From positions 1 to 55,535 of the forward strand of contig JAHDQE010000002.1 of NCBI GenBank assembly GCA_018433975.1: DNA of 55,535 nt. The letters run 5' to 3'. Of this stretch, positions 16,418-25,019 are shown one piece after another. The notes under the pieces are model-generated. The model saw only the letters and a program-made list of their open reading frames with translations. It was not told the origin of the DNA and searched no databases. Source of the DNA: Ornatilinea sp. Its GTDB lineage: Bacteria > Chloroflexota > Anaerolineae > Anaerolineales > Anaerolineaceae. Numbering within the stretch: position 1 is the stretch's first letter; every line of letters begins with the position of its first letter. The position numbers and the translations under genes were made by a program.

Positions 16418-17758
16418 ATGAGCAAAATTCAATATGTTATTAAACGAAGCGGAGCAAAAGTCCCCTTTACACCCGAAAGGATAACCAATGCAATCTATCG
16501 TGCGGCTGTCGCGGTTGGCGGACGCGACCGGTCTACTGCGCAAAGCTTATCCGAACAAGTAGTTCAGACTCTTGAAAAAAGCGCTCATCCCGGCTATGCA
16601 CCTACCATTGAGGAAATCCAGGATGTTGTTGAAAAGGTCTTAATCGAGAATGGGCACGCCCGGGTAGCCAAAGCCTATATTTTATATCGCAACGAACAGG
16701 CAAAACGTCGCATGGAAAGAGCCGAGCAGGCTTCTGCGCCCTCCGAAAATATTCCCTGGGCAAAAATCTGGCATATTTTAGATTGGGCCGTCCGGCACCA
16801 TTTGGATACTGTACAGAACCTGAACGAAAGAATTGCGAAAGGTGAAATCTCTGAAATCATCGCCGAATCCGAGGAAGCTTATTCCGAAGATGTTGAAAAC
16901 GCTGCCGAAATGGTCGCTTCAAAAAGGGCGGATCTCAAAATCGCTATCATATCCGGACCTTCCTCTTCAGGGAAAACCACCACAACCATCAAATTGGGGC
17001 AGCGCTTGAATCGGATTGGAATGAGCCTGGTCACCCTGAACGTAGACAACTACTTTTTTGATCTGGAAATGCACCCCAAAGATGAGTTTGGGGATTATGA
17101 TTTCGAAACCCCTCAAGCCTTGGATCTGGCACTGATCAACGAACACCTCCAGCGCCTCATCAAAGGGGAAGAGGTAAAAATCCCCTTCTATGATTTCAAA
17201 ACCGGAAAGCGTTTTCCGGATCAAACCCCTATGCATATCGAGGAAAATGACATCATCCTGATTGACAGTCTGCATGGTCTTTATGGAGCCATGACGGAAG
17301 GGATCTTGCCCGAACAGATATTCAAGTTGTACCTCGAACCGCTGCTTCAAATGAAGAATTCGGATGGAGAGTATGTGCGGTGGACGGATATTCGCTTGAT
17401 TCGCCGCATGTTACGGGATGCGTCTCACCGGGCGTACGACCCAACCAAGACCCTGGAGCACTGGCATTACGTCCGGTCATCCGAGCTTCGCAATATCATT
17501 CCCTACATCAACACCACAGACTATATCATCAACAGCGCCATGCCCTATGAACTGCCAATCTATACCGCAAAAATGTTAGACCAGTTCAGGAATTGGCGTG
17601 ACAAATATCGTGGGGATCCCCTGCGGGAGGACGCTTTTACCCGTGCAGAGCGAGTTTATAGACTTCTGTCTTCCGTCACCCCCCTGGAGAATGACGATAT
17701 TGTTCCCGGCGATTCGGTTATCAGAGAATTCATCGGAGGGAGTTGCTTGAAATATTGA
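16418..17758 (+). CDS. ATP-cone domain fused to uridine-kinase-like P-loop kinase
   Basis: 446 aa. Residues about 3-93 form an ATP-cone: VIKRSGAKVPFTPERI at 7-22 is the typical opening, and the rest matches the regulatory domain of ribonucleotide reductase and NrdR. Residues about 172-400 are a PRK/uridine-kinase domain with Walker A GPSSSGKTTTT at 180-190, the NVDNYFFD substrate loop at 208-215 and FYDFKTG. ATP-cones sense ATP/dATP, so the kinase is probably allosterically set by the nucleotide pool; uridine/cytidine or another hydroxyl is the likely phosphate acceptor. It stands alone, with its own terminator at 17794-17818. Confidence 0.85.
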   Translation: MSKIQYVIKRSGAKVPFTPERITNAIYRAAVAVGGRDRSTAQSLSEQVVQTLEKSAHPGYAPTIEEIQDVVEKVLIENGHARVAKAYILYRNEQAKRRMERAEQASAPSENIPWAKIWHILDWAVRHHLDTVQNLNERIAKGEISEIIAESEEAYSEDVENAAEMVASKRADLKIAIISGPSSSGKTTTTIKLGQRLNRIGMSLVTLNVDNYFFDLEMHPKDEFGDYDFETPQALDLALINEHLQRLIKGEEVKIPFYDFKTGKRFPDQTPMHIEENDIILIDSLHGLYGAMTEGILPEQIFKLYLEPLLQMKNSDGEYVRWTDIRLIRRMLRDASHRAYDPTKTLEHWHYVRSSELRNIIPYINTTDYIINSAMPYELPIYTAKMLDQFRNWRDKYRGDPLREDAFTRAERVYRLLSSVTPLENDDIVPGDSVIREFIGGSCLKY

Positions 17759-17793
17759 CAGGTCAACTGTCCACCCACCCGGGAGTAAACCAA

Positions 17794-17818
17794 AACAGAG
17801 CCTTAAAAAGGCTCTGTT
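17794..17818 (+). terminator. Terminator after the ATP-cone kinase
   Basis: 9-bp stem (17794-17802 with 17810-17818), loop TTAAAAA, followed by CTTTGTGGTT on the plus strand. Confidence 0.7.
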
Positions 17819-17850
17819 CTTTGTGGTTCAAATTTAAAAAGACCCTGTAC

Positions 17851-19572
17851 CTACCGGCATATTAAAACCGGGAATCTTTCTTCTAACAAAATACGGTCCA
17901 GTGTGCTCCCCAAAAACACTTCCAGCATCTGGGTATACCCATAACTGCCCATAAGAATCAGACAGGATTTCAAATTGTCCGCCTCCGATAAAATGACTTC
18001 GGCAGGTTCTCCCTTCCGTATAATAAAATCGGCCTTTATTTTATGAGCTTCCAGATATTTTTTTGCTTCGTTGGTTACCGCCTTTGTTCGTCGTTTGCCT
18101 TCTTCAACATGCAGAACGGTAAGATGCGCTCCCCACCCCGTTGCCAGATAAGCAGCGACATACAACGCTTCTTTTGATTTAGGGCTGCCGTCATACGCGA
18201 CAAGACAATTTTCCATGCTCACAATCATTTCACCGGGAACAGCCAGCAACGGCCGTCCAAGGTGGCTGATGATCGTGTGAAAACCAGAACTCAGTTTTGC
18301 CAGGGCCTGCGTTTGAGGTGGATGAGCAAGGTTCAAGACCACCAGGTCGACCCAATAACTTCGTTCTAAGATCCTTTCTGCGATGGTGCCAGGTTCAAAG
18401 GCCAGCGTCCCTTTGACGTTGTGCTGGTTGCAGAGGTGATCAAATTTTTCGGAAATTTCATCCAGTTCGGTTTGTGCTTGGGCGTCTTGTCCAACCACAT
18501 GCAGGCCGTAAATCTCGCCTTTTTCACGTTTGGCGATCAGAATAGCCTGCTCAAGCGTTTTCCAGCTTGCAGGGGTATCGTTAAGAGCCACCAGGATATT
18601 TTCAAACAAGTTCTGTTTTTTAGTTTCATCCTGATCCCGCTCCGGCCCGGTCGTAGAATCGGCTTCCTTTTGATTTCTAAACGAAAAAACGGACCGGATG
18701 TAAAACAGAACCCTTTCCAATATCTGTTTAGGCTTCTTTCGAAACCTTTCCTCAAAAAAAGAAACCAGAAATCTATCTTTAACCTTCCATCCCAATTCTT
18801 TTTCCAGATCAATCCGGTATTTCATAATCCACAGGTATAAATCAGCGCTTTTTCTGCCCGGGAAATCGCGCAAAATCCCTTGGTCTTTAATCGCATCCTC
18901 AATCGGCAAATAAACATGTTTATACCAGTGCTCTACCGCTTCGCTGCAGGGAATAAAACGCTTCTGATCCAGTCCCATAAAATAACGATGTGCCTCAATA
19001 TGTTCCAGCAGTTTTCCATACCGGCCCGGCAGCGTAACTTCGATGTCCGCATCAGGAAAAATTTTGTGAAAACCTGTTTTCTCCAGAAAATCTGCATACT
19101 CTGATTTAATGATCAAATCATAGGGGTTGTCCGTAATATTCAACGGGACCAGTGTTCTGATTTCGGTTACATAGGCCTGGATAAATTTATGCCCCATCTG
19201 TCGTGCCACCGAGACACGGTGGTGTCCATCTTTCACAAAATAAGCCTCACCTACTCGATAGACTTCAATCGGAGGAACGCCTCTCATGCCTGACATTGCC
19301 GTTTTTACATTGACCCACCGGTCCTTATTCTCCGCTCGCTTAGGAAGAAAATCTTTCGTAAAATCTGAATATCGCCCCACGGTTCCCACGATGGCGTCAA
19401 GCGGAATTTCCTGTAACCCCTTGTCCGATTGACCCCGTGCATGGAGCTTCTGCAAAATTTCATCATATTGCAGCAAATCCGAGTGTAATCCAGCCAGTGT
19501 GGAGACAATTTCTTTCAAACTGGCTTTGCGATGAGCTCTGTAAAAATCCTCTATTGCTGAAAAATTGTACAT
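17851..19572 (-). CDS. ParB/Srx-like domain fused to two universal stress protein domains
   Basis: 573 aa, soluble. Residues about 55-140 look like a ParB/sulfiredoxin-fold domain with the nucleotide-loop motif KDGHHRVSVARQMG at 114-127. A middle helical region (about 145-320) has no recognised domain. Two USP domains follow, about 322-446 and 452-573. The last keeps the ATP-binding pattern G542-x2-G545-x9-G555-S556; the first lacks it. USPs bind ATP and respond to stress; ParB/Srx folds bind CTP or ATP. The fusion suggests a nucleotide-gated stress protein, but the reaction is unknown. No ParA or parS-like context is present, so chromosome segregation is unlikely. Single gene. Confidence 0.75.
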   Translation of the reverse strand: MYNFSAIEDFYRAHRKASLKEIVSTLAGLHSDLLQYDEILQKLHARGQSDKGLQEIPLDAIVGTVGRYSDFTKDFLPKRAENKDRWVNVKTAMSGMRGVPPIEVYRVGEAYFVKDGHHRVSVARQMGHKFIQAYVTEIRTLVPLNITDNPYDLIIKSEYADFLEKTGFHKIFPDADIEVTLPGRYGKLLEHIEAHRYFMGLDQKRFIPCSEAVEHWYKHVYLPIEDAIKDQGILRDFPGRKSADLYLWIMKYRIDLEKELGWKVKDRFLVSFFEERFRKKPKQILERVLFYIRSVFSFRNQKEADSTTGPERDQDETKKQNLFENILVALNDTPASWKTLEQAILIAKREKGEIYGLHVVGQDAQAQTELDEISEKFDHLCNQHNVKGTLAFEPGTIAERILERSYWVDLVVLNLAHPPQTQALAKLSSGFHTIISHLGRPLLAVPGEMIVSMENCLVAYDGSPKSKEALYVAAYLATGWGAHLTVLHVEEGKRRTKAVTNEAKKYLEAHKIKADFIIRKGEPAEVILSEADNLKSCLILMGSYGYTQMLEVFLGSTLDRILLEERFPVLICR

Positions 19573-19744
19573 GTTTTACCTTTTGTCCAGTTGGGCTTTT
19601 ATTATCTCATATCGGATAAAGATAAACCAGAATCGCCTCGATTGAAAAAATTAATAAAATTCTATTATTTCCTTAAAATTAAAATAATAATGTTTAAGTA
19701 TAATTTGAGCATATAATTAATATATACCATGGAGATAGATAATT

Positions 19745-20470
19745 ATGTACCCATTCTTTAGTGGTTATGGATTGTACCTGCTCTTTTCACTTCCGGCTTT
19801 GTTGCTCGGTTTTTGGGCACAGGCTAAAGTAAAATCAGCCTATAACAAATATTCAAAGATCAGGAATTCTTTGAATTTAACTGGTGCTGAAGTAGCCAGA
19901 AGAATGCTCAACGCGAACGACCTTACCGAAGTCCATATTGAGCAGATTCAGGGCCTTCTAAGCGACCATTACGACCCCCGAACAAAAGTACTGCGGCTCA
20001 GCCCCACGGTCTTTCAGGGGAACAGTTTGGCATCTGCCGGTATTGCCGCTCACGAAGTAGGCCATGCCCTGCAGGACCAACAGGGATACGTTCCCCTGCA
20101 ATTTCGGTCTGCGCTCGTACCCACAGTTCAAATTGGTTCCCGCCTGGGCCCAATTATTTTTATGGCAGGGTTGTTTCTGGACTACCTTTCCGGATCATCA
20201 ACAAATTTTGGGTTCCAGATAGCTCTGATCGGACTGGTTCTTTTTGCCGCAACCGCGGTATTCGCCCTCATGACTTTACCTGTGGAATTGAACGCCACCA
20301 AACGGGCAAAAAACTGGTTATCAACCAGCGGTGTCGTATACCAGCAGGACATGCAGGGAATCAATAGCGTTCTGGACGCAGCAGCACTTACGTATGTCGC
20401 TGCTGCTGTTCAAGCCCTGTCCACGCTTTTGTATTACGCCTATCTGTTATTGGGCAGACGTAGAAGATAA
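19745..20470 (+). CDS. Membrane zinc metallopeptidase (YugP-like)
   Basis: 241 aa with an N-terminal membrane helix (about 9-25), the HEVGH zinc-binding motif at 103-107, and further hydrophobic helices at about 130-150, 160-180 and the C-terminus. Matches the Zn_peptidase_2/YugP family, inner-membrane proteases of unknown substrate in many Gram-positive and Chloroflexota genomes. The active site follows the strongly predicted first helix and is probably cytoplasmic. An AT-rich region with TATAAT (19699-19704) lies upstream, and a strong terminator follows. Confidence 0.87.
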   Translation: MYPFFSGYGLYLLFSLPALLLGFWAQAKVKSAYNKYSKIRNSLNLTGAEVARRMLNANDLTEVHIEQIQGLLSDHYDPRTKVLRLSPTVFQGNSLASAGIAAHEVGHALQDQQGYVPLQFRSALVPTVQIGSRLGPIIFMAGLFLDYLSGSSTNFGFQIALIGLVLFAATAVFALMTLPVELNATKRAKNWLSTSGVVYQQDMQGINSVLDAAALTYVAAAVQALSTLLYYAYLLLGRRRR

Positions 20471-20492
20471 AATTTCGGAATAAATTTAGAGC

Positions 20493-20522
20493 ATAGACCT
20501 GAGAGATTATTCTCAGGTCTAT
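20493..20522 (+). terminator. Terminator after the metallopeptidase gene
   Basis: 12-bp perfect stem (20493-20504 with 20511-20522), 6-nt loop, followed by TTATTATTC. Confidence 0.8.
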
Positions 20523-20531
20523 TTATTATTC

Positions 20532-20540
20532 TGGTATAAA
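20532..20540 (+). promoter_or_regulatory. Extended -10 promoter, probably leaderless
   Basis: TGGTATAAA at 20532-20540 ends only seven bases before the ATG at 20548, so transcription should begin at or next to the start codon. No ribosome-binding site is present. Confidence 0.5.
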
Positions 20541-20547
20541 TAATCTA

Positions 20548-22908
20548 ATGCAAAAGCTTAAAAACTCCACCTCACGCCTCTTAAAAATCATCCTGCTTTC
20601 GCTGGTTGCCGTTTCTTCGTGCGTGCCAAACCATCTGGGCCCGGAATTGGTAGTAGAAGAAGATCAAAAAATGGATTGGGGATATCAAGATTTACGCGTT
20701 CTGGATGACGTGGATATGGCAGACCCTGCTTCAGATATTATTGCCGTCTACTGCCGGCAGAAATCCGCACAAATCGAAATCCGGATTGATTTTTTGGACC
20801 TGGAAGTTTCAACCCCGGATGAATTTTTCATCGCATTCGATTACGCCAGAGGTGGTTCCAAACTTTTTCCGGAAAACATTGCGTCGGACATCGCATGGGA
20901 CCTGCTTTTTTCATCAAAAACAAAAAAATCAGAGCTTTCGGATCAAACAGAAGCGCCCTTTACAGATGGAGTTGAACCGTCTATATCCATAGACGATCAT
21001 TTAGATGCCGTTTTGATCACGTTCCCGGAAAATTGGCTGGAAAATACGGCTCTCTCTCGTCTCAAGATTCAAGTTCTGAACAAAGAAACAAATTCAGAAG
21101 CTCCATCCTGGGACCGAACGAACAGCTTCTCGTTCTATGGCGCTCCTCCCAAAAAACAGGCTCCTCTTTTACTGACTTTCTGGAATAGTTTTAACGTCTA
21201 CACTCCTGCACAGGCCCTGCGCTCCTGGAATGGGGCTCATACCGGCCCAATCGGCCAGCGGCATGGGTTGTTTCACCTGATGTCCGCAGTAGAAAAGTAT
21301 CAGGTTCCGGTAGCACTTGTGGATATCAAAAACCCCCACTCGCTTGCAGCTTTATCTTATATGCATCAATTGGATTGGATTAAAACTTTAGAACAAAAGG
21401 GTTTGCTCATTCTTCCCGATTCAGCTTATGGCGATCCGGATGCTTCTTTGATCAGTTTAAATTACTCGCGACAGAACTCCGGAGGATATGGTTTTCCTGA
21501 CATCCCGTTTGCCTTTGGCGCATTTAAAAACCTGTCTTTTCCAGAAGAATACAGTACAACTTTCGCCTTTTTCAGTGATCCGAATCATATTTATTTGAAT
21601 TCCGGAAAGAAAATTATTCCTTTACCCACACCCTTTTACCTCTCATCGGAAAATCTTTCTAAAGAATTACAGTATAAAATTTTAGACGAAAAGGGATTAA
21701 CGCTTCAGGCAAAAACGCAGTTGGTCAAAAGCGCGTTATCCACAGACAGCACTCAACTGAATGTTTTTGGAGGGGATTTGAAGACCGGATTATGGGCCGA
21801 TCAATATTTATCGGATGAAGTATTCGAATACATTGCCCGCCACCCGTGGATCAGGCCTCTGTCAGAAGAAGACCTGCTCGCCTGGAAGACCCAAAAAATT
21901 GGGGATTTCCACTCCGATACCTGCTCGGATATTTTATGTACTCCCCCAACACTGGATATTCATCCAATATTTCACCCGGAAGATTCTGATTCTTTTACAT
22001 ACTCGTTTGTAGATTTAAAAAATGCCGTTCGGGAATCTTTACAAAGTTTGGGGGATAACCCAATCACAGATTCCGCCTGGGCAATGTATCTCATGCTTAC
22101 CACGCCATCCTTTTCAACAGATTTACAATCGCTTCAGGCAAACTATTTGGGCACTGTGGGCCATCTGATAGAAGCATCCCGCTGGTATGAAGAAACGCCT
22201 TCCATATCCACAAACATTCGGTGTGAAGACATCGATTGGGACGGTGAAGATGAGTGCACAATGTATAACCACCTGGTTTTCACGACCTTCGAGCAGGAGG
22301 GCGGTCTCATGGCTTTTGCATTGATCAAAACCCCGGAAGGCCTCTTCCAGCTTTTTGGTCCGTCTTCTCAATTCATCATTGGCACCGGAGCCCCCCAGGA
22401 TTGGAAATTGGATGACGGGCTGGGTGCAGACCCCCTTTACAGCCCCGGGGCCTTTTTTGGAGAAAAAGATAAGCACCGGCGGTTTACGGTGGACGAAAAG
22501 CCGGATGGTCTGGTTTTTACAACGCAGGGTTCCCAAAAAACGTATCGTCTTCAGAAAGATTCCCTCTCCATTCAATTCAACCTGGATGAGCCTGAAACCA
22601 TATCTTTAACACTTCTCAACAATCCCCAATTTTCAGAAGGTTACTCAATTCAATCTAATGTAAAATTAGTAATCTCTGGTCCGGAATACTGTGAGTTTGT
22701 TGTTAACCCCGATCGTCCAGATTCCGTCAAGGTGTCTCTTAAAGATTGTATTGTGCTTGCTTCATCCGGCTACACCGATTCGCTGCAATATCTTGATCTT
22801 CCTGAAGATCCCAACCAGATTTATCCGGATGGACATTTTTTGCCTTTCCCAATTTCAATCTTGGAGATACAGGGTGGAAAGGCTCTGGGAATCAGTATTG
22901 AACTCTAA
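20548..22908 (+). CDS. Large predicted lipoprotein, function unknown
   Basis: 786 aa. The N-terminus is a lipoprotein signal (positively charged start, hydrophobic core about 13-23, lipobox LVAVSSC), so the protein should be anchored on the outer face of the membrane. The rest is a mixed beta-rich chain with several Asp/Asn-rich turns, a GLFHLMSAVEKYQVPVALVD stretch near residue 240 that looks like a TIM-barrel-type strand-helix unit, and a possible EF-hand-like DIDWDGEDEC near 565. I do not recognise a family; a secreted carbohydrate-active or deacetylase-like role is only a guess. It probably has a leaderless mRNA. rex follows 110 bases later with its own operator. Confidence 0.75.
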   Translation: MQKLKNSTSRLLKIILLSLVAVSSCVPNHLGPELVVEEDQKMDWGYQDLRVLDDVDMADPASDIIAVYCRQKSAQIEIRIDFLDLEVSTPDEFFIAFDYARGGSKLFPENIASDIAWDLLFSSKTKKSELSDQTEAPFTDGVEPSISIDDHLDAVLITFPENWLENTALSRLKIQVLNKETNSEAPSWDRTNSFSFYGAPPKKQAPLLLTFWNSFNVYTPAQALRSWNGAHTGPIGQRHGLFHLMSAVEKYQVPVALVDIKNPHSLAALSYMHQLDWIKTLEQKGLLILPDSAYGDPDASLISLNYSRQNSGGYGFPDIPFAFGAFKNLSFPEEYSTTFAFFSDPNHIYLNSGKKIIPLPTPFYLSSENLSKELQYKILDEKGLTLQAKTQLVKSALSTDSTQLNVFGGDLKTGLWADQYLSDEVFEYIARHPWIRPLSEEDLLAWKTQKIGDFHSDTCSDILCTPPTLDIHPIFHPEDSDSFTYSFVDLKNAVRESLQSLGDNPITDSAWAMYLMLTTPSFSTDLQSLQANYLGTVGHLIEASRWYEETPSISTNIRCEDIDWDGEDECTMYNHLVFTTFEQEGGLMAFALIKTPEGLFQLFGPSSQFIIGTGAPQDWKLDDGLGADPLYSPGAFFGEKDKHRRFTVDEKPDGLVFTTQGSQKTYRLQKDSLSIQFNLDEPETISLTLLNNPQFSEGYSIQSNVKLVISGPEYCEFVVNPDRPDSVKVSLKDCIVLASSGYTDSLQYLDLPEDPNQIYPDGHFLPFPISILEIQGGKALGISIEL

Positions 22909-22973
22909 AATAACGATCTATTTTATCAATTTAGTCCTGGAAACTCTAAAATATGTATGCATTGATGAAAATT

Positions 22974-22991
22974 TTGTGATAAATTTAACAT
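22974..22991. promoter_or_regulatory. Probable Rex operator upstream of rex
   Basis: TTGTGATAAATTTAACAT resembles the Rex-box consensus of two inverted TTGTGA/TTGTTAA half-sites separated by AT-rich bases. It lies 28 bases before the rex start codon, suggesting autoregulation. The right half-site is imperfect. Confidence 0.55.
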
Positions 22992-23018
22992 ACCAAACAC
23001 AAAAAATGAGGACACTGC

Positions 23019-23642
23019 ATGTATAGTAAAAACATTCCAAAAATCATTATCGCTCGGCTTCCCATCTATCTCGAAACATTGGAGATGATGCACAAAGAGG
23101 GAATCCGAAAAACCTCATCCAAAGAATTAGGAAACCGGCTTGGAATAACTGCGGCACAAATACGCAAAGACCTGTCACAATTTGGAGAATTTGGAAAACA
23201 AGGTACGGGATATCCCATAGACACCCTGATTTGTGAACTAAAGGGAATTCTAAACTTAAACCATGTTTGGGATGTAGCCGTAATTGGAGCGGGGCGGCTG
23301 GGTCTTGCCATTGCGCAGTACCCTGAGTTTATCCATCGCGGGTTTCATATTACACTGATCTTTGATAATGACCCTGAGCTGATCAACACCCGAGTTGGAG
23401 ATCTTACCATCCAGGACAGCACTCATTTAGTGGAGATCATAAAAAAATCGAACATCAAGATTGCAATGTTAACGGTTCCGGCCTCTTCGGCGCAAAAAGT
23501 GGCTGAAGAACTGGTAAAAGCGGGGGTTCAGGCCATTTTATCTTACGCTCCTGTCACCTTAAATCTTCCAACCGACTCGGTTCAGGTGCTTCACATTGAT
23601 CCGGTCAAACAGTTACAACAAATGACCTTCTTCTTGGATTAA
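23019..23642 (+). CDS. rex: Redox-sensing transcriptional repressor Rex
   Basis: 207 aa. A winged helix (about 1-75, with SSKELGNRLGITAAQIRKDL in the recognition region at 33-52) is joined to an NAD-binding Rossmann domain with GAGRLG at 90-95 and the acidic end of the second strand, FDNDP, at 115-119. Rex binds DNA when NAD+ is high and leaves when NADH accumulates, releasing fermentation genes. The usual GxGxxG appears here as GAGRLG, a fully functional form. GAGG lies 11 bases before ATG 23019. A probable Rex box is just upstream and a bidirectional terminator follows. Confidence 0.95.
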   Translation: MYSKNIPKIIIARLPIYLETLEMMHKEGIRKTSSKELGNRLGITAAQIRKDLSQFGEFGKQGTGYPIDTLICELKGILNLNHVWDVAVIGAGRLGLAIAQYPEFIHRGFHITLIFDNDPELINTRVGDLTIQDSTHLVEIIKKSNIKIAMLTVPASSAQKVAEELVKAGVQAILSYAPVTLNLPTDSVQVLHIDPVKQLQQMTFFLD

Positions 23643-23662
23643 ACCACAGGGGAATTTAATGG

Positions 23663-23697
23663 ACAAAAGTGACTTTCATCTGAAAAGTCACTTTTGT
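23663..23697. terminator. Bidirectional terminator between rex and the mreB-like gene
   Basis: 14-bp perfect stem (23663-23676 with 23684-23697, 7-nt loop) with T-rich sequence on both sides (TTTAAAATT on plus; CCATTAAATTCC on minus). Confidence 0.75.
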
Positions 23698-23731
23698 TTA
23701 AAATTGTCGCTTAAGTAGAACGATTTAAAAA

Positions 23732-24739
23732 CTATCCTGTAAGCAGGCTTCTCCGTAAAGATTCTCTCAACGTATTTGCCCGGGCTGCACCTTCAGCCGT
23801 GCAGGTTCGGGGGTTATCCACAAGATAAGCCGGAATACCCAAAGACTTTGTCAGATATTTATCGATCCCTCTCAGCAAAGATCCGCCACCGCATAACGCA
23901 GCCCCCCGGTCAATAATATCTGAGAGCAGTTCCGGAGGCGTCTTTTCTAATACTCTCTTTGCCGTATTAACAATCTCATTCAATGGCTCTTGCAGCGCTT
24001 CAACAATATCGTCCGTGGTCAAATTAAGAGGCCGTGGGAGTCCGGTTACCTGATCCTGGCCCTGAACCTCCATCATTTGCTGTTCGTTTTGCGGCAGCGC
24101 TGCGCCGATCCGTATTTTAAGCTGTTCTGCCGTAGGCTGGCCAATAATTAATCCATATTTTTTCCGAACATACGAGACGATAGCTTCATCCAATTCCAGC
24201 CCCGCAGTTCTCGAGGTTTCAGCAGTAACGATACCATTCATTGCCAAAACAGCAGCTTGCGTGGTTCCACCCCCTAAACAGATGATCATATTTCCGGAAG
24301 GAGTTCCAATGGGCAGATCGACGCCCAATGCTGCGGCCAAAGGCTGCTGGATTAAATACACATCTCTGCTTCCGGCACCCAGACCTGCCTCATGCACCGC
24401 CCTGCTTTCAACACTGGTCACGCCGTAAGGCACTGTAATCATAAGTTTCGGCCGGAAAATCAACATCGGCCCACTGATTTTTTTGATCAGGAAACTGAGT
24501 AGTTTCTCGGTAACCTCATATTCAGCAATAACACCATGCTGAAGTGGGCGCAGCACCTCAATAGAATCGGGCACCCGACCAAACATATCTTTCGCGGCTT
24601 GCCCCCATTCAACCAGTTTCTGCTCTTCAACAATAATCGCAACAATAGTAGGCTCCTGCAAAAGCAACTGGTTGCCTTCAGCAACCACAGTATTCATCGT
24701 TCCTAAATCTATTCCAAATTCGCGGGTGAAAACCGGCAT
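23732..24739 (-). CDS. MreB-family actin-like protein with altered active site
   Basis: 335 aa, full actin fold. Phosphate-1 is intact (GIDLGTMNTVV at 9-19) and the adenosine motif is clear (CGGGSLLRGIDKYL near 285-300). Other catalytic positions differ from canonical MreB: the usual IEEPMAAAIG is IQQPLAAALG (Q131, Q132), the phosphate-2 Asp is Cys (C154 in IICLGGGTT), and the following acidic residue is Gln (Q161). In E. coli the Glu of this EEP motif and the phosphate-2 Asp matter for ATP hydrolysis and function. The protein may bind nucleotide without normal turnover. No mreC, mreD, rodA or pbp gene is adjacent, so it is probably a paralogue beside a true MreB elsewhere. The start has AAGGAAAG upstream. 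Confidence 0.85.
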   Translation of the reverse strand: MPVFTREFGIDLGTMNTVVAEGNQLLLQEPTIVAIIVEEQKLVEWGQAAKDMFGRVPDSIEVLRPLQHGVIAEYEVTEKLLSFLIKKISGPMLIFRPKLMITVPYGVTSVESRAVHEAGLGAGSRDVYLIQQPLAAALGVDLPIGTPSGNMIICLGGGTTQAAVLAMNGIVTAETSRTAGLELDEAIVSYVRKKYGLIIGQPTAEQLKIRIGAALPQNEQQMMEVQGQDQVTGLPRPLNLTTDDIVEALQEPLNEIVNTAKRVLEKTPPELLSDIIDRGAALCGGGSLLRGIDKYLTKSLGIPAYLVDNPRTCTAEGAARANTLRESLRRSLLTG

Positions 24740-25019
24740 TGTTCTTTCCTTTCCTGGCTACTTTGTCGTTCTTTGCACCCCAGATACTCATTGAGATCTT
24801 TTTGCACCATAAAGGCACAGCCGAGAACGTCTTAATGCTGCAAGTTGGAATATTCCATAACGCGCATCCGGACACCATCTCAACATTTATGGTACCCTCG
24901 ATCACAATCTTTTATGTTACCTGAAAGAGTTGGTATTGTCCATACTCTAAAAATCTAAAAACTTACAAAGCGAAAGTATTCAATCCACCTGCGTGGATAC
25001 AGGCAGCAGCACGGGCTAT
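24740..25019. other. 280-bp gap with no supported gene
   Basis: Between mce and the mreB-like gene. Short open frames occur on both strands but lack ribosome-binding sites and family resemblance. A loose TTGAGA/TATGGA pair on the minus strand near 24885-24855 is the best promoter guess. No strong hairpin or RNA element is seen. Confidence 0.5.

Noticed and set aside
24678..24905. 75-residue open frame upstream of the mreB-like gene
   Set aside because: It overlaps the mreB start out of frame, has no ribosome-binding site and no recognisable composition.
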